A DNA stretch of 40,535 nucleotides from Bacteroidota bacterium (GCA_013289065.1 JABDAP010000017.1:1-40535), one strand, 5' to 3'. Numbered from the stretch's first letter, positions 25,136-35,314 are shown. A program made the numbers and translations. The notes: generated by a model not told the origin, from the letters alone.

Positions 25136-27004
25136 ATGTTTCCTGAATATGATGTGATTGTTGTGGGTGCCGGCCATGCCGGTTGCGAGGCCGCTGCCGC
25201 TGCTGCCAATATGGGCAGTAAGGTGTTGCTGATAACCATGAACATGCAGACCATTGCACAAATGAGTTGTAATCCCGCCATGGGCGGAATTGCAAAAGGG
25301 CAGATCGTGCGCGAAATTGATGCAATGGGTGGGTATAGCGGAATAGTAAGCGATCTAAGCACCATACAATTCAGGATGCTGAACAGGAGCAAGGGGCCGG
25401 CAATGTGGAGCCCGCGCACTCAAAACGACAGAATGTTGTTTGCTGCGACCTGGCGCGAAATGCTGGAAAAGACGCCCAATGTTGATTTCTATCAGGATAT
25501 GGTGCGGTCAATTATTATTAAGGGGAACAAAGCTTGCGGAGTGGTGACCGGGCTTGGCCATGAAGTTCGTTCAAAGTCTGTTGTGGTAACAAGCGGCACA
25601 TTTTTAAACGGCATCATTCATATTGGAGAAAAACAGTTTGGTGGCGGGCGTGTGGCCGAAAAAGCGTCCACCGGAATAACAGAACAATTGGTTGAGTTTG
25701 GATTTGAAAGCGACCGGCTGAAAACGGGCACACCGCCAAGAGTTGATGGACGCAGCCTTGACTACACAAAGATGGAAGAACAAAAAGGCGACGATGAGAT
25801 CGTTGGTTTTTCTTATACAAAAACCAAACGCATTCAACCGGAAGAGCAAAGAAGCTGCTATATCACTTATACAAACGATTCGGTTCATGATATTCTAAAA
25901 ACTGGTTTCGACAGGAGCCCAATGTTCCAGGGTAGAATTGAAGGAATAGGGCCGAGGTATTGCCCAAGTATCGAGGACAAGATCAATCGCTTTGCAGATC
26001 GCGACCGTCATCAATTATTTGTTGAACCGGAAGGATGGAATACGGTAGAAATATATGTAAATGGATTCTCAACTTCTTTACCCGAAGATGTTCAATACGA
26101 AGCGCTTCGTATTGTTCCGGGTTTTGAGAATGTGCGGATATTCCGCCCGGGTTATGCGATCGAATATGATTATTTCCCGCCAACACAATTGCAATATTCG
26201 TTAGAGACAAAACTTGTATCCAATTTATTTTTTGCCGGGCAGATCAACGGCACAACCGGTTATGAAGAAGCGGCCTGCCAGGGATTGATGGCAGGAATCA
26301 ATGCGCATCAAAAAGCGCGCGATATGGAACCGGTTGTTTTAAAAAGGAGCGAGGCATATATTGGTGTGTTGATCGATGACCTGATCAGTAAAGGAACGGA
26401 AGAGCCGTATCGCATGTTTACGAGCCGGGCGGAATTCAGAACGCTTTTAAGACAGGACAATGCCGACCTTAGATTGACAGAGGTCAGTTATCGCCTTGGT
26501 TTGGCTTCGCAGGACCGAATGGATAATGTGATCGAAAAAAGAAACCAGGTTGCCCGCGTAAAAAAATTGTTGACGGAAACCAGTGCTGAACCAGATAATG
26601 TGAATCCTTATTTTACAGAAATAAATTCAGCTGCTATTTCAGAAAAACAAAAGATCTCAAAAATACTTTTGCGTCCGAATGTTGGCCTGCCATCGTTGAT
26701 GAAAATTGTTCCTGGGTTGAAAGAATCACTCGCAGATATTTCAACAGATTCTTTGGAACAATCAGAGATACAGATCAAGTATGAACGCTACATTGAAAAA
26801 GAACAGGAGATCGTTGAAAAAATGAGTGCTCTTGAAAACATGGCCATTCCGGCAAGTTTTGATTATGACCGTGTAAATGCTTTGTCTAATGAGGCCCTGC
26901 AGAAATTCAAGAAAATAAAACCCGCAACACTCGGCCAGGCGAGCCGCATCAGTGGTGTGAACCCGAGTGATGTACAGATCCTGATGGTGTATATGGGACG
27001 ATAA
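25136..27004 (+). CDS. mnmG: tRNA uridine-5-carboxymethylaminomethyl(34) synthesis enzyme MnmG
   Basis: 623 residues from the ATG at 25136; an upstream in-frame start at 25058 would lie inside the HNH gene and is rejected because the conserved protein begins FPEYDVIVVGAGHAGCEAA. With MnmE, this FAD enzyme modifies U34 of several tRNAs. The FAD-binding GAGHAGCEAA (residues ~10-19), CNPAMGGIAKGQIVREIDAM, GTFLNGIIHIGE, KTGTPPR and GLMAGINAHQKA motifs and the C-terminal helical MnmE-binding region are all present at normal length. mnmE is not in the window. Confidence 0.97.
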   Translation: MFPEYDVIVVGAGHAGCEAAAAAANMGSKVLLITMNMQTIAQMSCNPAMGGIAKGQIVREIDAMGGYSGIVSDLSTIQFRMLNRSKGPAMWSPRTQNDRMLFAATWREMLEKTPNVDFYQDMVRSIIIKGNKACGVVTGLGHEVRSKSVVVTSGTFLNGIIHIGEKQFGGGRVAEKASTGITEQLVEFGFESDRLKTGTPPRVDGRSLDYTKMEEQKGDDEIVGFSYTKTKRIQPEEQRSCYITYTNDSVHDILKTGFDRSPMFQGRIEGIGPRYCPSIEDKINRFADRDRHQLFVEPEGWNTVEIYVNGFSTSLPEDVQYEALRIVPGFENVRIFRPGYAIEYDYFPPTQLQYSLETKLVSNLFFAGQINGTTGYEEAACQGLMAGINAHQKARDMEPVVLKRSEAYIGVLIDDLISKGTEEPYRMFTSRAEFRTLLRQDNADLRLTEVSYRLGLASQDRMDNVIEKRNQVARVKKLLTETSAEPDNVNPYFTEINSAAISEKQKISKILLRPNVGLPSLMKIVPGLKESLADISTDSLEQSEIQIKYERYIEKEQEIVEKMSALENMAIPASFDYDRVNALSNEALQKFKKIKPATLGQASRISGVNPSDVQILMVYMGR

Positions 27005-27036
27005 TTATCCCTAACTTCCGTTTCCAAAAAACGCTT

Positions 27037-28059
27037 ATGAAACGGATCCTTCTGCTCTGCTTTCTTTTTTCAGTATTATTTTTTTCCTGCAAGCAAAATT
27101 CTTCGCCATCATTAACAGAGTACCATGCTGCAATAGATAGTGGCGTGCAAACGGCCGGTGTAAAATTGGTCCAGGTAGAAACGCCTGTTGGAAAATTTAA
27201 TGTGTGGACAAAACGCGTCGGCAATAATCCACGTATAAAAGTTTTGTTGCTACATGGTGGCCCTGCCTGTTCGCATGAATACATGGAAGTGTTTGAAAGT
27301 TTTTTTCCGCAGGAAGGTTTTGAATTTTATGAGTATGATCAATTAGGCTCGTTTTATAGCGATAAACCAAAAGACAGCAGCCTATGGACAACCGTGCGTT
27401 TTGTTGAAGAGGTAGAACAGGTGAGAAAAGCGCTTGGGCTCGATAAAAACAATTTCTATTTACTCGGGCACAGCTGGGGCGGTATTCTTGCTATTGAGTA
27501 TGCGTTGAAATACCAGGATAACCTGAAAGGACTTATCATCAGCAATATGATGAGCAGCTGCCCGGCGTATGGGAAATATTCTGATGTACTTGCCAAACAG
27601 ATCGATCCAAAAGTGCTCGACACGATCCGCACCATTGAAGCGCATGGCGATTTTGAAAGCCCGAAATATATGGCGCTTCTTATGCCAAATTTTTATCAGC
27701 AACATATTTGCCGCCTTGCCGTATGGCCCGATCCGGTGAACCGCGGTTTTGACCATACCAATAAAGAAATATATACCATGATGCAAGGCCCTTCGGAATT
27801 CGGGATCGCAGGACGGTTGAGGGACTGGGACAGGAGCAAAGACCTTCCACAAATAAAAGTACCCACACTTACCATCGGCGGTATGCACGATACCATGGAT
27901 CCTGAACACATGAAATGGATGGCGACGCAGGTACAGAACGGAAGAAGCTTAATATGTCCGGATGGCAGCCATTGTTCCATGTGGGATGACCAAACGCATT
28001 ATTTTCCGGGTTTAATAAAGTTTATCAAAGACGTTGATGACGGAAGCTTTAAAAAATAG
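27037..28059 (+). CDS. Lipoprotein S33-type (proline iminopeptidase-like) alpha/beta hydrolase
   Basis: 340 residues. The lipobox LFFSC (Cys18) marks an N-terminal lipoprotein, probably in the periplasm or outer membrane. The hydrolase core has HGGPACSH (oxyanion loop, 73-80), GHSWGG (Ser146), GGMHDTMDP (Asp285) and DGSHCSMWDD (His312). HGGP and GHSWGG are typical of the proline-iminopeptidase/tricorn-factor group, which removes N-terminal residues from peptides. Only 32 nt follow mnmG. The 3' end overlaps an extended frame of the next gene, but not its likely start. Confidence 0.92.
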   Translation: MKRILLLCFLFSVLFFSCKQNSSPSLTEYHAAIDSGVQTAGVKLVQVETPVGKFNVWTKRVGNNPRIKVLLLHGGPACSHEYMEVFESFFPQEGFEFYEYDQLGSFYSDKPKDSSLWTTVRFVEEVEQVRKALGLDKNNFYLLGHSWGGILAIEYALKYQDNLKGLIISNMMSSCPAYGKYSDVLAKQIDPKVLDTIRTIEAHGDFESPKYMALLMPNFYQQHICRLAVWPDPVNRGFDHTNKEIYTMMQGPSEFGIAGRLRDWDRSKDLPQIKVPTLTIGGMHDTMDPEHMKWMATQVQNGRSLICPDGSHCSMWDDQTHYFPGLIKFIKDVDDGSFKK

Positions 28060-28162
28060 CGCTCACCGACAAGAAACAAGCTTTACCGAAAATTTGATAA
28101 ATGGTTTTTTCAATGCGCGCATTTCAGTAGTTTTAGAATTCTTCCAAAACCAACTAATCGAT

Positions 28163-31100
28163 ATGAGAAAAATCAAGCTCCTGCTTTCCGGGCTGCTGTT
28201 TGCATCTTTGCTACAGGCCCAGGAAACATTCCCCGTTAATGGTGTGGCCGATAAACGGGAAGGCTGTTATGCCTTCACCAATGCCACCATCGTTCAGAAC
28301 ACACAGTCAACATTACAGAAAGCAACCATGATCGTCCGCGACGGAAAAATTGTTTCCGTAGGTGTGGGTGTTTCCGTGCCGAAAGATGCGGTAGTGATCG
28401 ATTGTAAGGATAAATATATTTATCCTTCGTTCATAGATATCTATTCTGATTATGGTGTAACTGCTCCGGTCCGTGAAACGCCGGCTGGTGGTGGCGGACG
28501 CGGTGGCGGCGGATTCGGACAGGCCGCACAGATCGTATCAAATGCAAAAGGCCCTTATGGCTGGAACCAGGCGATCAAACCGGAAATAAACGCGATCAGC
28601 ATTTTTACTACTGATGATGCCAAAGCAAAAACTTTGCGTGATATCGGATTCGGCTCTGTTTTAACACACGTGAAAGATGGGATTGCCCGCGGAACAGGTG
28701 CGTTTGTAACGCTTGCCAAAGACAAAGACAATCTTGCCGTTATCAAAGAAAAAGCTTCTGCGCATTATTCACTGAACAGGGGAACATCAACCCAATCCTA
28801 TCCAAGCAGCGTGATGGGTGTGATCGCATTGTTGCGTCAAACCTATTTGGATGCACAATGGTATAAGAACAAACCACAGTCAACAGAAGGAATCAATCTT
28901 TCTTTACAGGCATGGAACGATAACCAGAATCTTCCGCAAATATTTGAAGCGGATGATAAATGGAACGATCTGCGTGCAGACCGTATTGGTGATGAGTTTG
29001 GTGTGCAGTATATTATTAAAGGCGGTGGTAATGAATACCAGCGTATGGCGGAGATCGCTGCAACAAAAGCGCCGTTTATCCTGTCGCTCAACTTCCCAAC
29101 AGCAATGGATGTGGAAGATCCGAGCGATGCTCGTTTTGTTTCTCTTGCTGATATGAAGCATTGGGAACTTGCTCCAACAAACCCGGGCGCTTTTGAAAAA
29201 GCAAATATCCCTTTCTGCTTAACAACTGCCGACCTGCGTGATCCAAAACAATTCATGGCCAATGTTCGCAAAGCAATGGAATATGGTTTAACCGAATCAA
29301 GGGCGATGGATGCGTTGACAAAAACACCTGCAACACTATTGGGTGTGTATGATAAAGTAGGAAGCCTTGAAGCTGGTAAGATCGCCAACTTTGTTATTTC
29401 AACCGATCCGATCTTTTCTGAGAAAGCGGTTTTGATAGAAAACTGGGTTGGTGGTGATAAATATAGTATCAAAGAAGATGCATGGAATGATGTAAAAGGA
29501 ACTTACAACTTAGTGATCTCGGGTGCCGGCGCAACAATCAATTATGTACTCGATGTAAAAAGCAGCAGCGCAGCAAACGTAATTGGCAAAGACACATTGA
29601 CCGGCAAATTCAGTTATGATGGCAGACAGGTGAAACTGAGTTTCTCAACAACACCGGCCCGCAGAGGCGGTGGCGGGCAAGGATTTGGTGGTGGCAACGC
29701 TGGTGGAAGAGGTGCAGGCGGTGGCGGCGCAACCGGGCCACAGTTTAGGCTGAGTGGTATCTCTAATGGCGATACATGGAACGGTAGCGGAGAAGATACC
29801 GCGGGTAATAAAATAATGTGGTCGGCAACATTCAGTAAAGCCGCTTCTTCAGATACTACTGCAGCAAGAAGAAGACCAACACCACAACAAAGAATTGGAA
29901 AAGTAACCTATCCTTTTGATGGCTATGGTTGGGAAGAAGCGCCGAAAGCAGAAAACCTGCTGATCAAAAACGCAACGGTTTGGACAAACGAGAAAGAAGG
30001 TAAATTAGAGAATACCGATGTGTTGGTGAAAGATGGCAAGATCGTAAAAGTTGGAAAAAACTTAACCGACGCTTCTGCAAGAGTGATCGATGCAACAGGC
30101 AAACACGTTACTGCCGGTATCATTGATGAACACTCGCATATTGCAGCAGCTTCTATTAATGAAGGAGGCCAGTCTGTAACATCTGAGGTTCGTATCGGTG
30201 ATAATTTAAATCCTGAAGACATTAATATTTACCGCCAGTTAAGCGGTGGTGTTACTTCATCACATATCCTGCATGGTTCTGCGAATACGATCGGCGGGCA
30301 AACACAGCTGATCAAATTACGTTGGGGCGCAAATGACCAGGATCTGAAATTTAAAGGCGCTGATCCATTTATCAAATTCGCGTTGGGTGAGAATGTGAAA
30401 CGTACCACATCAACCAACAACACACGTTTCCCTGATACACGTATGGGTGTGGAGGAAGTATTGAACGATGCATTTGCAAGGGCATCCGATTATGAGAAAG
30501 CGATGAAAGCCGATCCGAAAGGAACAAGAAGAGACCTGGAACTGGATGCATTGGTTGAGATCATGAATAAAAACCGTTTTATTACTTGTCACTCATATAA
30601 ACAAAGTGAGATCACCGCAGCAATGCGTGTGGGTGATAAATATGGTTTCCGTTTCAACACTTTCACACACATTCTCGAAGGGTATAAAGTAGCGGATAAA
30701 ATGAAAGTGCACGGTTCTAACGCTTCTACCTTCTCCGATTGGTGGGGATACAAAGTGGAAGTAGAAGATGCCATGGCATATAATGCAGCCGTTATGTATA
30801 AAATGGGGCTGAATGTTTGTATCAATTCTGATGATGCAGAAATGGCGCGCCGCCTGAACCAGGAAGCCGGCAAGACCGTTAAGTATGGCGGTGTTCCGGA
30901 AGAAGATGCTTTAAAGATGGTAACGCTCAATCCTGCAAAAGCGCTGCATGTTGACAGCAGGGTAGGAAGTATCAAAGCAGGCAAGGATGCGGATCTTGTT
31001 ATCTGGAGCGATCATCCGCTGAGCATTTACGCAAAATCGGAACAAACAATTGTTGATGGTATCGTTTATTTCGACAGAGACAAAGATGCTGAGCAACGCA

Positions 31101-31288
31101 AAAAAATTGCAGCAGAACGTTTCCGCCTGGTAAATAAATTACAGGGTGAGAAAAGAGGCGGCGCTGCAACAAGGCCTGCGGAACCAAGCTATCAATTCCT
31201 GTTAAGCTGTGGTGATCATGATGAGCACAACGGATTGATCACGATTGATGTAATCGGCGATGTAATAGGTGATCTCTTAAACAACTAA
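28163..31288 (+). CDS. Exported double-domain amidohydrolase-superfamily protein
   Basis: 1041 residues from the ATG at 28163; a frame extension back to 28034 would run over the previous gene and lacks a signal peptide. The chosen start gives LLLSGLLFASLLQAQ. Two amidohydrolase units are in tandem. The first (to ~430) keeps the composite beta-sandwich and a C-terminal NFVISTDPIF strand, but reads YPSFIDIYSDYG where the metal HxH should be. The second has a real HxH (EHSH, His657/His659), TCHSYKQ, FTHILEG and NSDDAEM, so it is probably active. Gly-rich inserts lie at ~110-120 and ~500-525. The substrate is unknown. Seven nt separate it from the next, related gene. Confidence 0.88.
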   Translation: MRKIKLLLSGLLFASLLQAQETFPVNGVADKREGCYAFTNATIVQNTQSTLQKATMIVRDGKIVSVGVGVSVPKDAVVIDCKDKYIYPSFIDIYSDYGVTAPVRETPAGGGGRGGGGFGQAAQIVSNAKGPYGWNQAIKPEINAISIFTTDDAKAKTLRDIGFGSVLTHVKDGIARGTGAFVTLAKDKDNLAVIKEKASAHYSLNRGTSTQSYPSSVMGVIALLRQTYLDAQWYKNKPQSTEGINLSLQAWNDNQNLPQIFEADDKWNDLRADRIGDEFGVQYIIKGGGNEYQRMAEIAATKAPFILSLNFPTAMDVEDPSDARFVSLADMKHWELAPTNPGAFEKANIPFCLTTADLRDPKQFMANVRKAMEYGLTESRAMDALTKTPATLLGVYDKVGSLEAGKIANFVISTDPIFSEKAVLIENWVGGDKYSIKEDAWNDVKGTYNLVISGAGATINYVLDVKSSSAANVIGKDTLTGKFSYDGRQVKLSFSTTPARRGGGGQGFGGGNAGGRGAGGGGATGPQFRLSGISNGDTWNGSGEDTAGNKIMWSATFSKAASSDTTAARRRPTPQQRIGKVTYPFDGYGWEEAPKAENLLIKNATVWTNEKEGKLENTDVLVKDGKIVKVGKNLTDASARVIDATGKHVTAGIIDEHSHIAAASINEGGQSVTSEVRIGDNLNPEDINIYRQLSGGVTSSHILHGSANTIGGQTQLIKLRWGANDQDLKFKGADPFIKFALGENVKRTTSTNNTRFPDTRMGVEEVLNDAFARASDYEKAMKADPKGTRRDLELDALVEIMNKNRFITCHSYKQSEITAAMRVGDKYGFRFNTFTHILEGYKVADKMKVHGSNASTFSDWWGYKVEVEDAMAYNAAVMYKMGLNVCINSDDAEMARRLNQEAGKTVKYGGVPEEDALKMVTLNPAKALHVDSRVGSIKAGKDADLVIWSDHPLSIYAKSEQTIVDGIVYFDRDKDAEQRKKIAAERFRLVNKLQGEKRGGAATRPAEPSYQFLLSCGDHDEHNGLITIDVIGDVIGDLLNN

Positions 31289-31295
31289 ACTAATT

Positions 31296-32639
31296 ATGAT
31301 GAAAAAAATATTCAGCAATATAGCAGCCCTTTTACTGTTGACGGGTTTTGTAAAAGCCCAGGAAACAGTATATCCTGCACGGGATTATAAGGGCCATTTA
31401 TACATCACCAACGGAACCGTACACGTTGGCAATGGCGAAGTGTTGCAAAATGCAACCATTGAAATAAATGACGGAAAGATTGTAAAGATCGGATCCGGCG
31501 GATCAACGCCATCGGGCGATAAAGTGATCGATGCAAAAGGCAAACAGGTATATCCAGGGCTGATCCTTCCTTCAACCGATCTTGGCCTGAAAGAGATCGC
31601 CAATGGCGTAAGAGGCAGCAATGATTATTCGGAGCTGGGTGAATTCAATCCAAGCATCCGTTCGATCACTGCGTATAATACCGATTCCAAATTTATTAAC
31701 GTACTTAAAGCAAACGGAATTTTGCTCGCAAGCATTACACCGGAAGGTGGTGTGATCAGCGGTTCATCAACCGTTGTTCAGTTAGATGCATGGAACTGGG
31801 AAGATGCCGCATATAAAATGGATGCCGGTATTCACCTTAATATGCCAAGCTTTATTGCACGCGGCGGCCGCAGAGGCGGTGGCGGTGGTTTTCCTGGCGG
31901 AGTTCCGGGAGGAAGGGGCGCTGGCGCCGGTGGTGAAGATCCTTTGAAAGCAGCGTTTGACCGTGTTGACGAGATCAAGGCTTTTTTACGCGAAGCAAAA
32001 GCATACAATGCAGAAAGCGTTCACAAATCAACTAACCTGAAACTGGAAGCGGTAAAGGGTTTGTTCGATAAAAAACAAAAACTGTTTGTACATGGCGACC
32101 AGGTAAAACAAATGTTGATCGCGATCGACTTTGCAAAAGAATTTGGCTGTGATGTAGTAATTATCGGCGGAAGCGAAAGCTACCAGATCGCCGACCTGCT
32201 GAAACAAAATAATATTGCAGTGATCCTTGGGCCCGAACATTCATTGCCAGCAATGGAAGATGATGATGTTGACCAGCCGTATAAAACACCCGCCGTTTTA
32301 CAAAAAGCAGGCGTATTATTTGCACTGAACGATACGCATGATGAAAGCCGTTACCGCAACCTTTCTTTTAATGCGGGTACTGCAGCTACTTATGGTTTAA
32401 CCAAAGAGCAGGCATTACAGGCGATCACATTAAATGCTGCAAAGATCCTGGGTGTAGACAACAGAACGGGCTCTCTCGAAGTTGGTAAAGACGCCAACAT
32501 CGTGATCTGCGATGGAGATATACTTGATATGAAGAGCAGCAATGTTTCTGCAGCGTTTATACAGGGCAGGCAGGTTAGCCTTGATAACAAACAGAAAGAA
32601 TTGTATGAAAGATATAAATACAAATACGGGATCAAATAA
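31296..32639 (+). CDS. Exported amidohydrolase-like protein lacking the metal HxH motif
   Basis: A 447-residue protein with signal peptide IAALLLLTGFVKAQ. The amidohydrolase composite domain is clear at both ends: ITNGTVHVGNGEVLQNATIEI and GSLEVGKDANIVICDGDIL. At the usual PGFIDxHxH position it reads YPGLILPSTDLGL, so the first two metal ligands are missing. NDTHDESRYRNL resembles the distal Asp region. It is most like the inactive first half of the preceding gene's product, so the two probably form a pair, with this one structural or regulatory. A Gly-rich tract (nt 31862-31935) is present. Co-transcribed; a terminator follows at 32667-32693. Confidence 0.85.
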   Translation: MMKKIFSNIAALLLLTGFVKAQETVYPARDYKGHLYITNGTVHVGNGEVLQNATIEINDGKIVKIGSGGSTPSGDKVIDAKGKQVYPGLILPSTDLGLKEIANGVRGSNDYSELGEFNPSIRSITAYNTDSKFINVLKANGILLASITPEGGVISGSSTVVQLDAWNWEDAAYKMDAGIHLNMPSFIARGGRRGGGGGFPGGVPGGRGAGAGGEDPLKAAFDRVDEIKAFLREAKAYNAESVHKSTNLKLEAVKGLFDKKQKLFVHGDQVKQMLIAIDFAKEFGCDVVIIGGSESYQIADLLKQNNIAVILGPEHSLPAMEDDDVDQPYKTPAVLQKAGVLFALNDTHDESRYRNLSFNAGTAATYGLTKEQALQAITLNAAKILGVDNRTGSLEVGKDANIVICDGDILDMKSSNVSAAFIQGRQVSLDNKQKELYERYKYKYGIK

Positions 32640-32666
32640 CCGATCGCATATTTGAAAGGCTTACGG

Positions 32667-32693
32667 CCTCCCGCTAAAGCGGGAGGTTTTTTT
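32667..32693 (+). terminator. Intrinsic terminator of the amidohydrolase operon
   Basis: CCTCCCGC and GCGGGAGG form a perfect 8-bp stem with loop TAAA and a T7 tail, 27 nt after the stop. Confidence 0.93.
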
Positions 32694-32821
32694 GTGACCG
32701 CCTGTAAAGCATATTTTCCGCCTGCATTTCTTGCCAATTTTTTAACAACAACCTATCTGTAACCTTTTTAGATTTAGTACGTTTACCCATCGCGGGTGAT
32801 TCCTGTCTGCAAAAAGAAACT

Positions 32822-35257
32822 ATGAAGTTATTGCTGGCCGTTTGCGTTTTTGGCTTTGCCCTTACTGCCTCGGCGCAAAAAGAGAAAATTGTACGAAAGC
32901 TCCCCGCGGTCCGCACCACGCAAAAGATCGTGATAGATGGCGACCTGAAAGACGAAGCATGGAAAACAGCACCCATTGCAACAGATTTAGTAGAATGGCG
33001 CCCGAGCTTTGGAAATGTGGAACAGTATAAGGACCGAACAGAAATAAAAATACTCTACGATAATACAGCTATTTATATCGGCGGTTTTTGTCATGAAGCA
33101 ACCAACGACAGCATCTCTACAGAACTCGTTGGCCGCGATGTGGTGGGCGTAAATGATTTTGTGGGCGTTTTGTTTGATACATACAATGACAAGATCAACG
33201 GCTTTGGATATTATGTAACACCGCTTGGCGAACAATACGATGCAAAATATTCTTCCAACGGGGAAGACGGCAGCTGGAACAGCGTATATGAATCGCAGGC
33301 GAAGATCGTTCCGGGCGGATGGGTGTTTGAAATGAGGATCCCTTATTCGGCCATTCGTTTCAGCAGTATAAAAAAACAGGATTGGGGAATCAATATAACG
33401 CGGCGAAGATCGAAGAGCGGAAAACAGCTGATGTGGAGCCCAACCGATCCAACCATTGGTGGAAATTTCTTTGCCCAGTTTGGTTTGTGGCAGGGTGTTG
33501 AAGATATTAAACCGCCGGTACGTTTATCTTTCTCCCCGTATTTTTCTACTTACCTCAATCATTATCCGTACAATGACCCTGCAATTAAGAATACCGCTAC
33601 TTCGGTTAATGGTGGAATGGATGTGAAGTATGGGATCAATCAATCGTTCACTTTAGACATGACGCTGATCCCGGATTTTGGGCAGGTACAAAGCGATAAC
33701 CAGATTTTAAACCTCACGCCCTTTGAAGTAAAGTATAATGAGAACCGTACATTCTTTACAGAAGGCACCGAACTCTTTAGCAAAGGAAATCTTTTTTACA
33801 GCCGGCGCATTGGCGGTGAGCCGTTGCATTATAATGATGTAGCGAATGAATTGTTACCCGGAGAATCCATTGCATCCAACCCTGATCAAACGCGGTTACT
33901 CAATGCAACAAAGGTCAGCGGAAGAACATCATCCGGTTTGGGTATTGGTGTATTCAATGCGATAACGGCGCCGCAATATGCAACGATCGAATCAAACGGA
34001 AAAGAAACGCGTAGGATCGAAACCGATCCGCTTACAAATTATAATATCATCGTTTTTGACCAGTCGCTGAAAAGAAATTCAAGCATTTCCTTTATCAATA
34101 CCAATGTAACCCGCAGCGGCACTGATTATGATGCGAATGTTACCGCCGCGCTTTGGGATCTCTACGACAAAAAAAATAACTGGAACGTATCCGGAAAAGT
34201 TGGTGAGAGCCAACTGATCGGCTATTTGCCGGGTGGCAAAACATTATCGGGATACACTCATAATATTGGTTTTAGTAAACAGGGCGGCAATTTTAATATG
34301 AGTTTTTCGCAGGAGCTGGTTGATAATAAATTCAGCAGTAACGATATGGGCTACCTGACCAACAATAATTATATCGATCATTACCTGTGGTTCGGTTACA
34401 AGTGGTTAAAGCCAAAATCATTTTACAACAATATTTACGCAAACTTTAACGGATATTATTCTCGCCGCTTTGAACCCGGCGATTACCAGGCGGCGCGCGT
34501 GAATGTAAATGTGAACGGGCAAATGAAAAACCTTTGGTACGTTGGGATCTTTACAACTATCAAGCCACAGCAAAATGATTATTATGAGCCGCGTGTTACG
34601 GGATATGTTTTTAAGCGGCCTTCTGCCTATACCTATGGATACTGGTTCAACTCAAATAATGCAAAAAAATATTCTGCCAATTTTGAGCTTGATATCACCA
34701 GATCTAACCCGCATAGGTCAAATGGGTATGATATATTTTTCTCCAACCAGTTCCGCTTCAATAAAAAATTAACCATCAGCACAAATACAAACCTGTCGTT
34801 CTATACCAATGACCTTGGTTATGCAACCACATCAAACGACAGTGTGATCATTGCGCTTCGTTCGAGGAACACGGTTGAAAATATATTTACTGTAAAATAT
34901 AATTTCAATAATAAAATGGGATTGAGTTTCCGCGCGCGCCATTACTGGAGCATGGTTAATAACCGCCAGTATTTTACGCTGAAACAGGATGGCAGCATGA
35001 TAAACAACCCGAATAATTACAGCAGCGCTTCCGATTATAATGTTAACTATTTTAATATAGACATGGTGTATACCTGGCAATTTGCGTTAGGGAGCTTTAT
35101 AAATATTGTCTGGAAAAACGCTATCGGCACACAGGATACGGATGTGGCAACCGCGTATTTTAAAAACTTCAGCAATACATTAACCGCACCGCAGCTTAAC
35201 AGCCTTTCCTTGCGGGTGATCTATTTCCTGGATTATCTTTCCTTGAAGAAAAAATAA
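32822..35257 (+). CDS. DUF5916 protein with CBM9-like N-terminal domain, probably outer membrane
   Basis: An 811-residue protein with a signal peptide (VCVFGFALTASAQ). Residues ~35-200 form the carbohydrate-binding-family-9-like domain (KIVIDGDLKDEAWKTAP, ILYDNTAIYIGGF, GGWVFEMRIPYSAIRF). The rest matches DUF5916: NITRRRSKSG, LTPFEVKYNENRTFFTEG, FYSRRIGG and many alternating aromatic strands suggesting a beta-barrel. The ending LRVIYFLDYLSLKKK, with several aromatic residues, fits an outer-membrane strand. Members are common in Bacteroidota and have no fixed function. It is monocistronic, with a leader of ~130 nt after the preceding terminator. Confidence 0.9.
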   Translation: MKLLLAVCVFGFALTASAQKEKIVRKLPAVRTTQKIVIDGDLKDEAWKTAPIATDLVEWRPSFGNVEQYKDRTEIKILYDNTAIYIGGFCHEATNDSISTELVGRDVVGVNDFVGVLFDTYNDKINGFGYYVTPLGEQYDAKYSSNGEDGSWNSVYESQAKIVPGGWVFEMRIPYSAIRFSSIKKQDWGINITRRRSKSGKQLMWSPTDPTIGGNFFAQFGLWQGVEDIKPPVRLSFSPYFSTYLNHYPYNDPAIKNTATSVNGGMDVKYGINQSFTLDMTLIPDFGQVQSDNQILNLTPFEVKYNENRTFFTEGTELFSKGNLFYSRRIGGEPLHYNDVANELLPGESIASNPDQTRLLNATKVSGRTSSGLGIGVFNAITAPQYATIESNGKETRRIETDPLTNYNIIVFDQSLKRNSSISFINTNVTRSGTDYDANVTAALWDLYDKKNNWNVSGKVGESQLIGYLPGGKTLSGYTHNIGFSKQGGNFNMSFSQELVDNKFSSNDMGYLTNNNYIDHYLWFGYKWLKPKSFYNNIYANFNGYYSRRFEPGDYQAARVNVNVNGQMKNLWYVGIFTTIKPQQNDYYEPRVTGYVFKRPSAYTYGYWFNSNNAKKYSANFELDITRSNPHRSNGYDIFFSNQFRFNKKLTISTNTNLSFYTNDLGYATTSNDSVIIALRSRNTVENIFTVKYNFNNKMGLSFRARHYWSMVNNRQYFTLKQDGSMINNPNNYSSASDYNVNYFNIDMVYTWQFALGSFINIVWKNAIGTQDTDVATAYFKNFSNTLTAPQLNSLSLRVIYFLDYLSLKKK

Positions 35258-35302
35258 TTCTGTCCATGCACCATGGACCATAGGCCATGGGCGGTTTTTC
35301 TT

Positions 35303-35310
35303 TACCTTAG
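35303..35310 (+). promoter_or_regulatory. Possible -7 box immediately before polA
   Basis: TACCTTAG resembles TAnnTTTG with one mismatch and ends only four bases before the polA ATG at 35315, implying a leaderless transcript if used. No -33 TTG is apparent. Confidence 0.28.
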
Positions 35311-35314
35311 CCAA

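Noticed and set aside
28034..28162. Longer start for the double amidohydrolase
   Set aside because: It overlaps the previous gene and puts 43 residues before a clear signal peptide.
35265..35296. CCATGCACCATGGACCATAGGCCATGG palindromic run before polA taken as an operator
   Set aside because: Overlapping CCATGG-type self-complementary words are common in such intergenic gaps; no spacing or second site supports an operator.
35273..35314. Longer start for polA
   Set aside because: The extra 14 residues fall in a CCATGG-type palindromic stretch, and PolA proteins start close to KLFLLDA.
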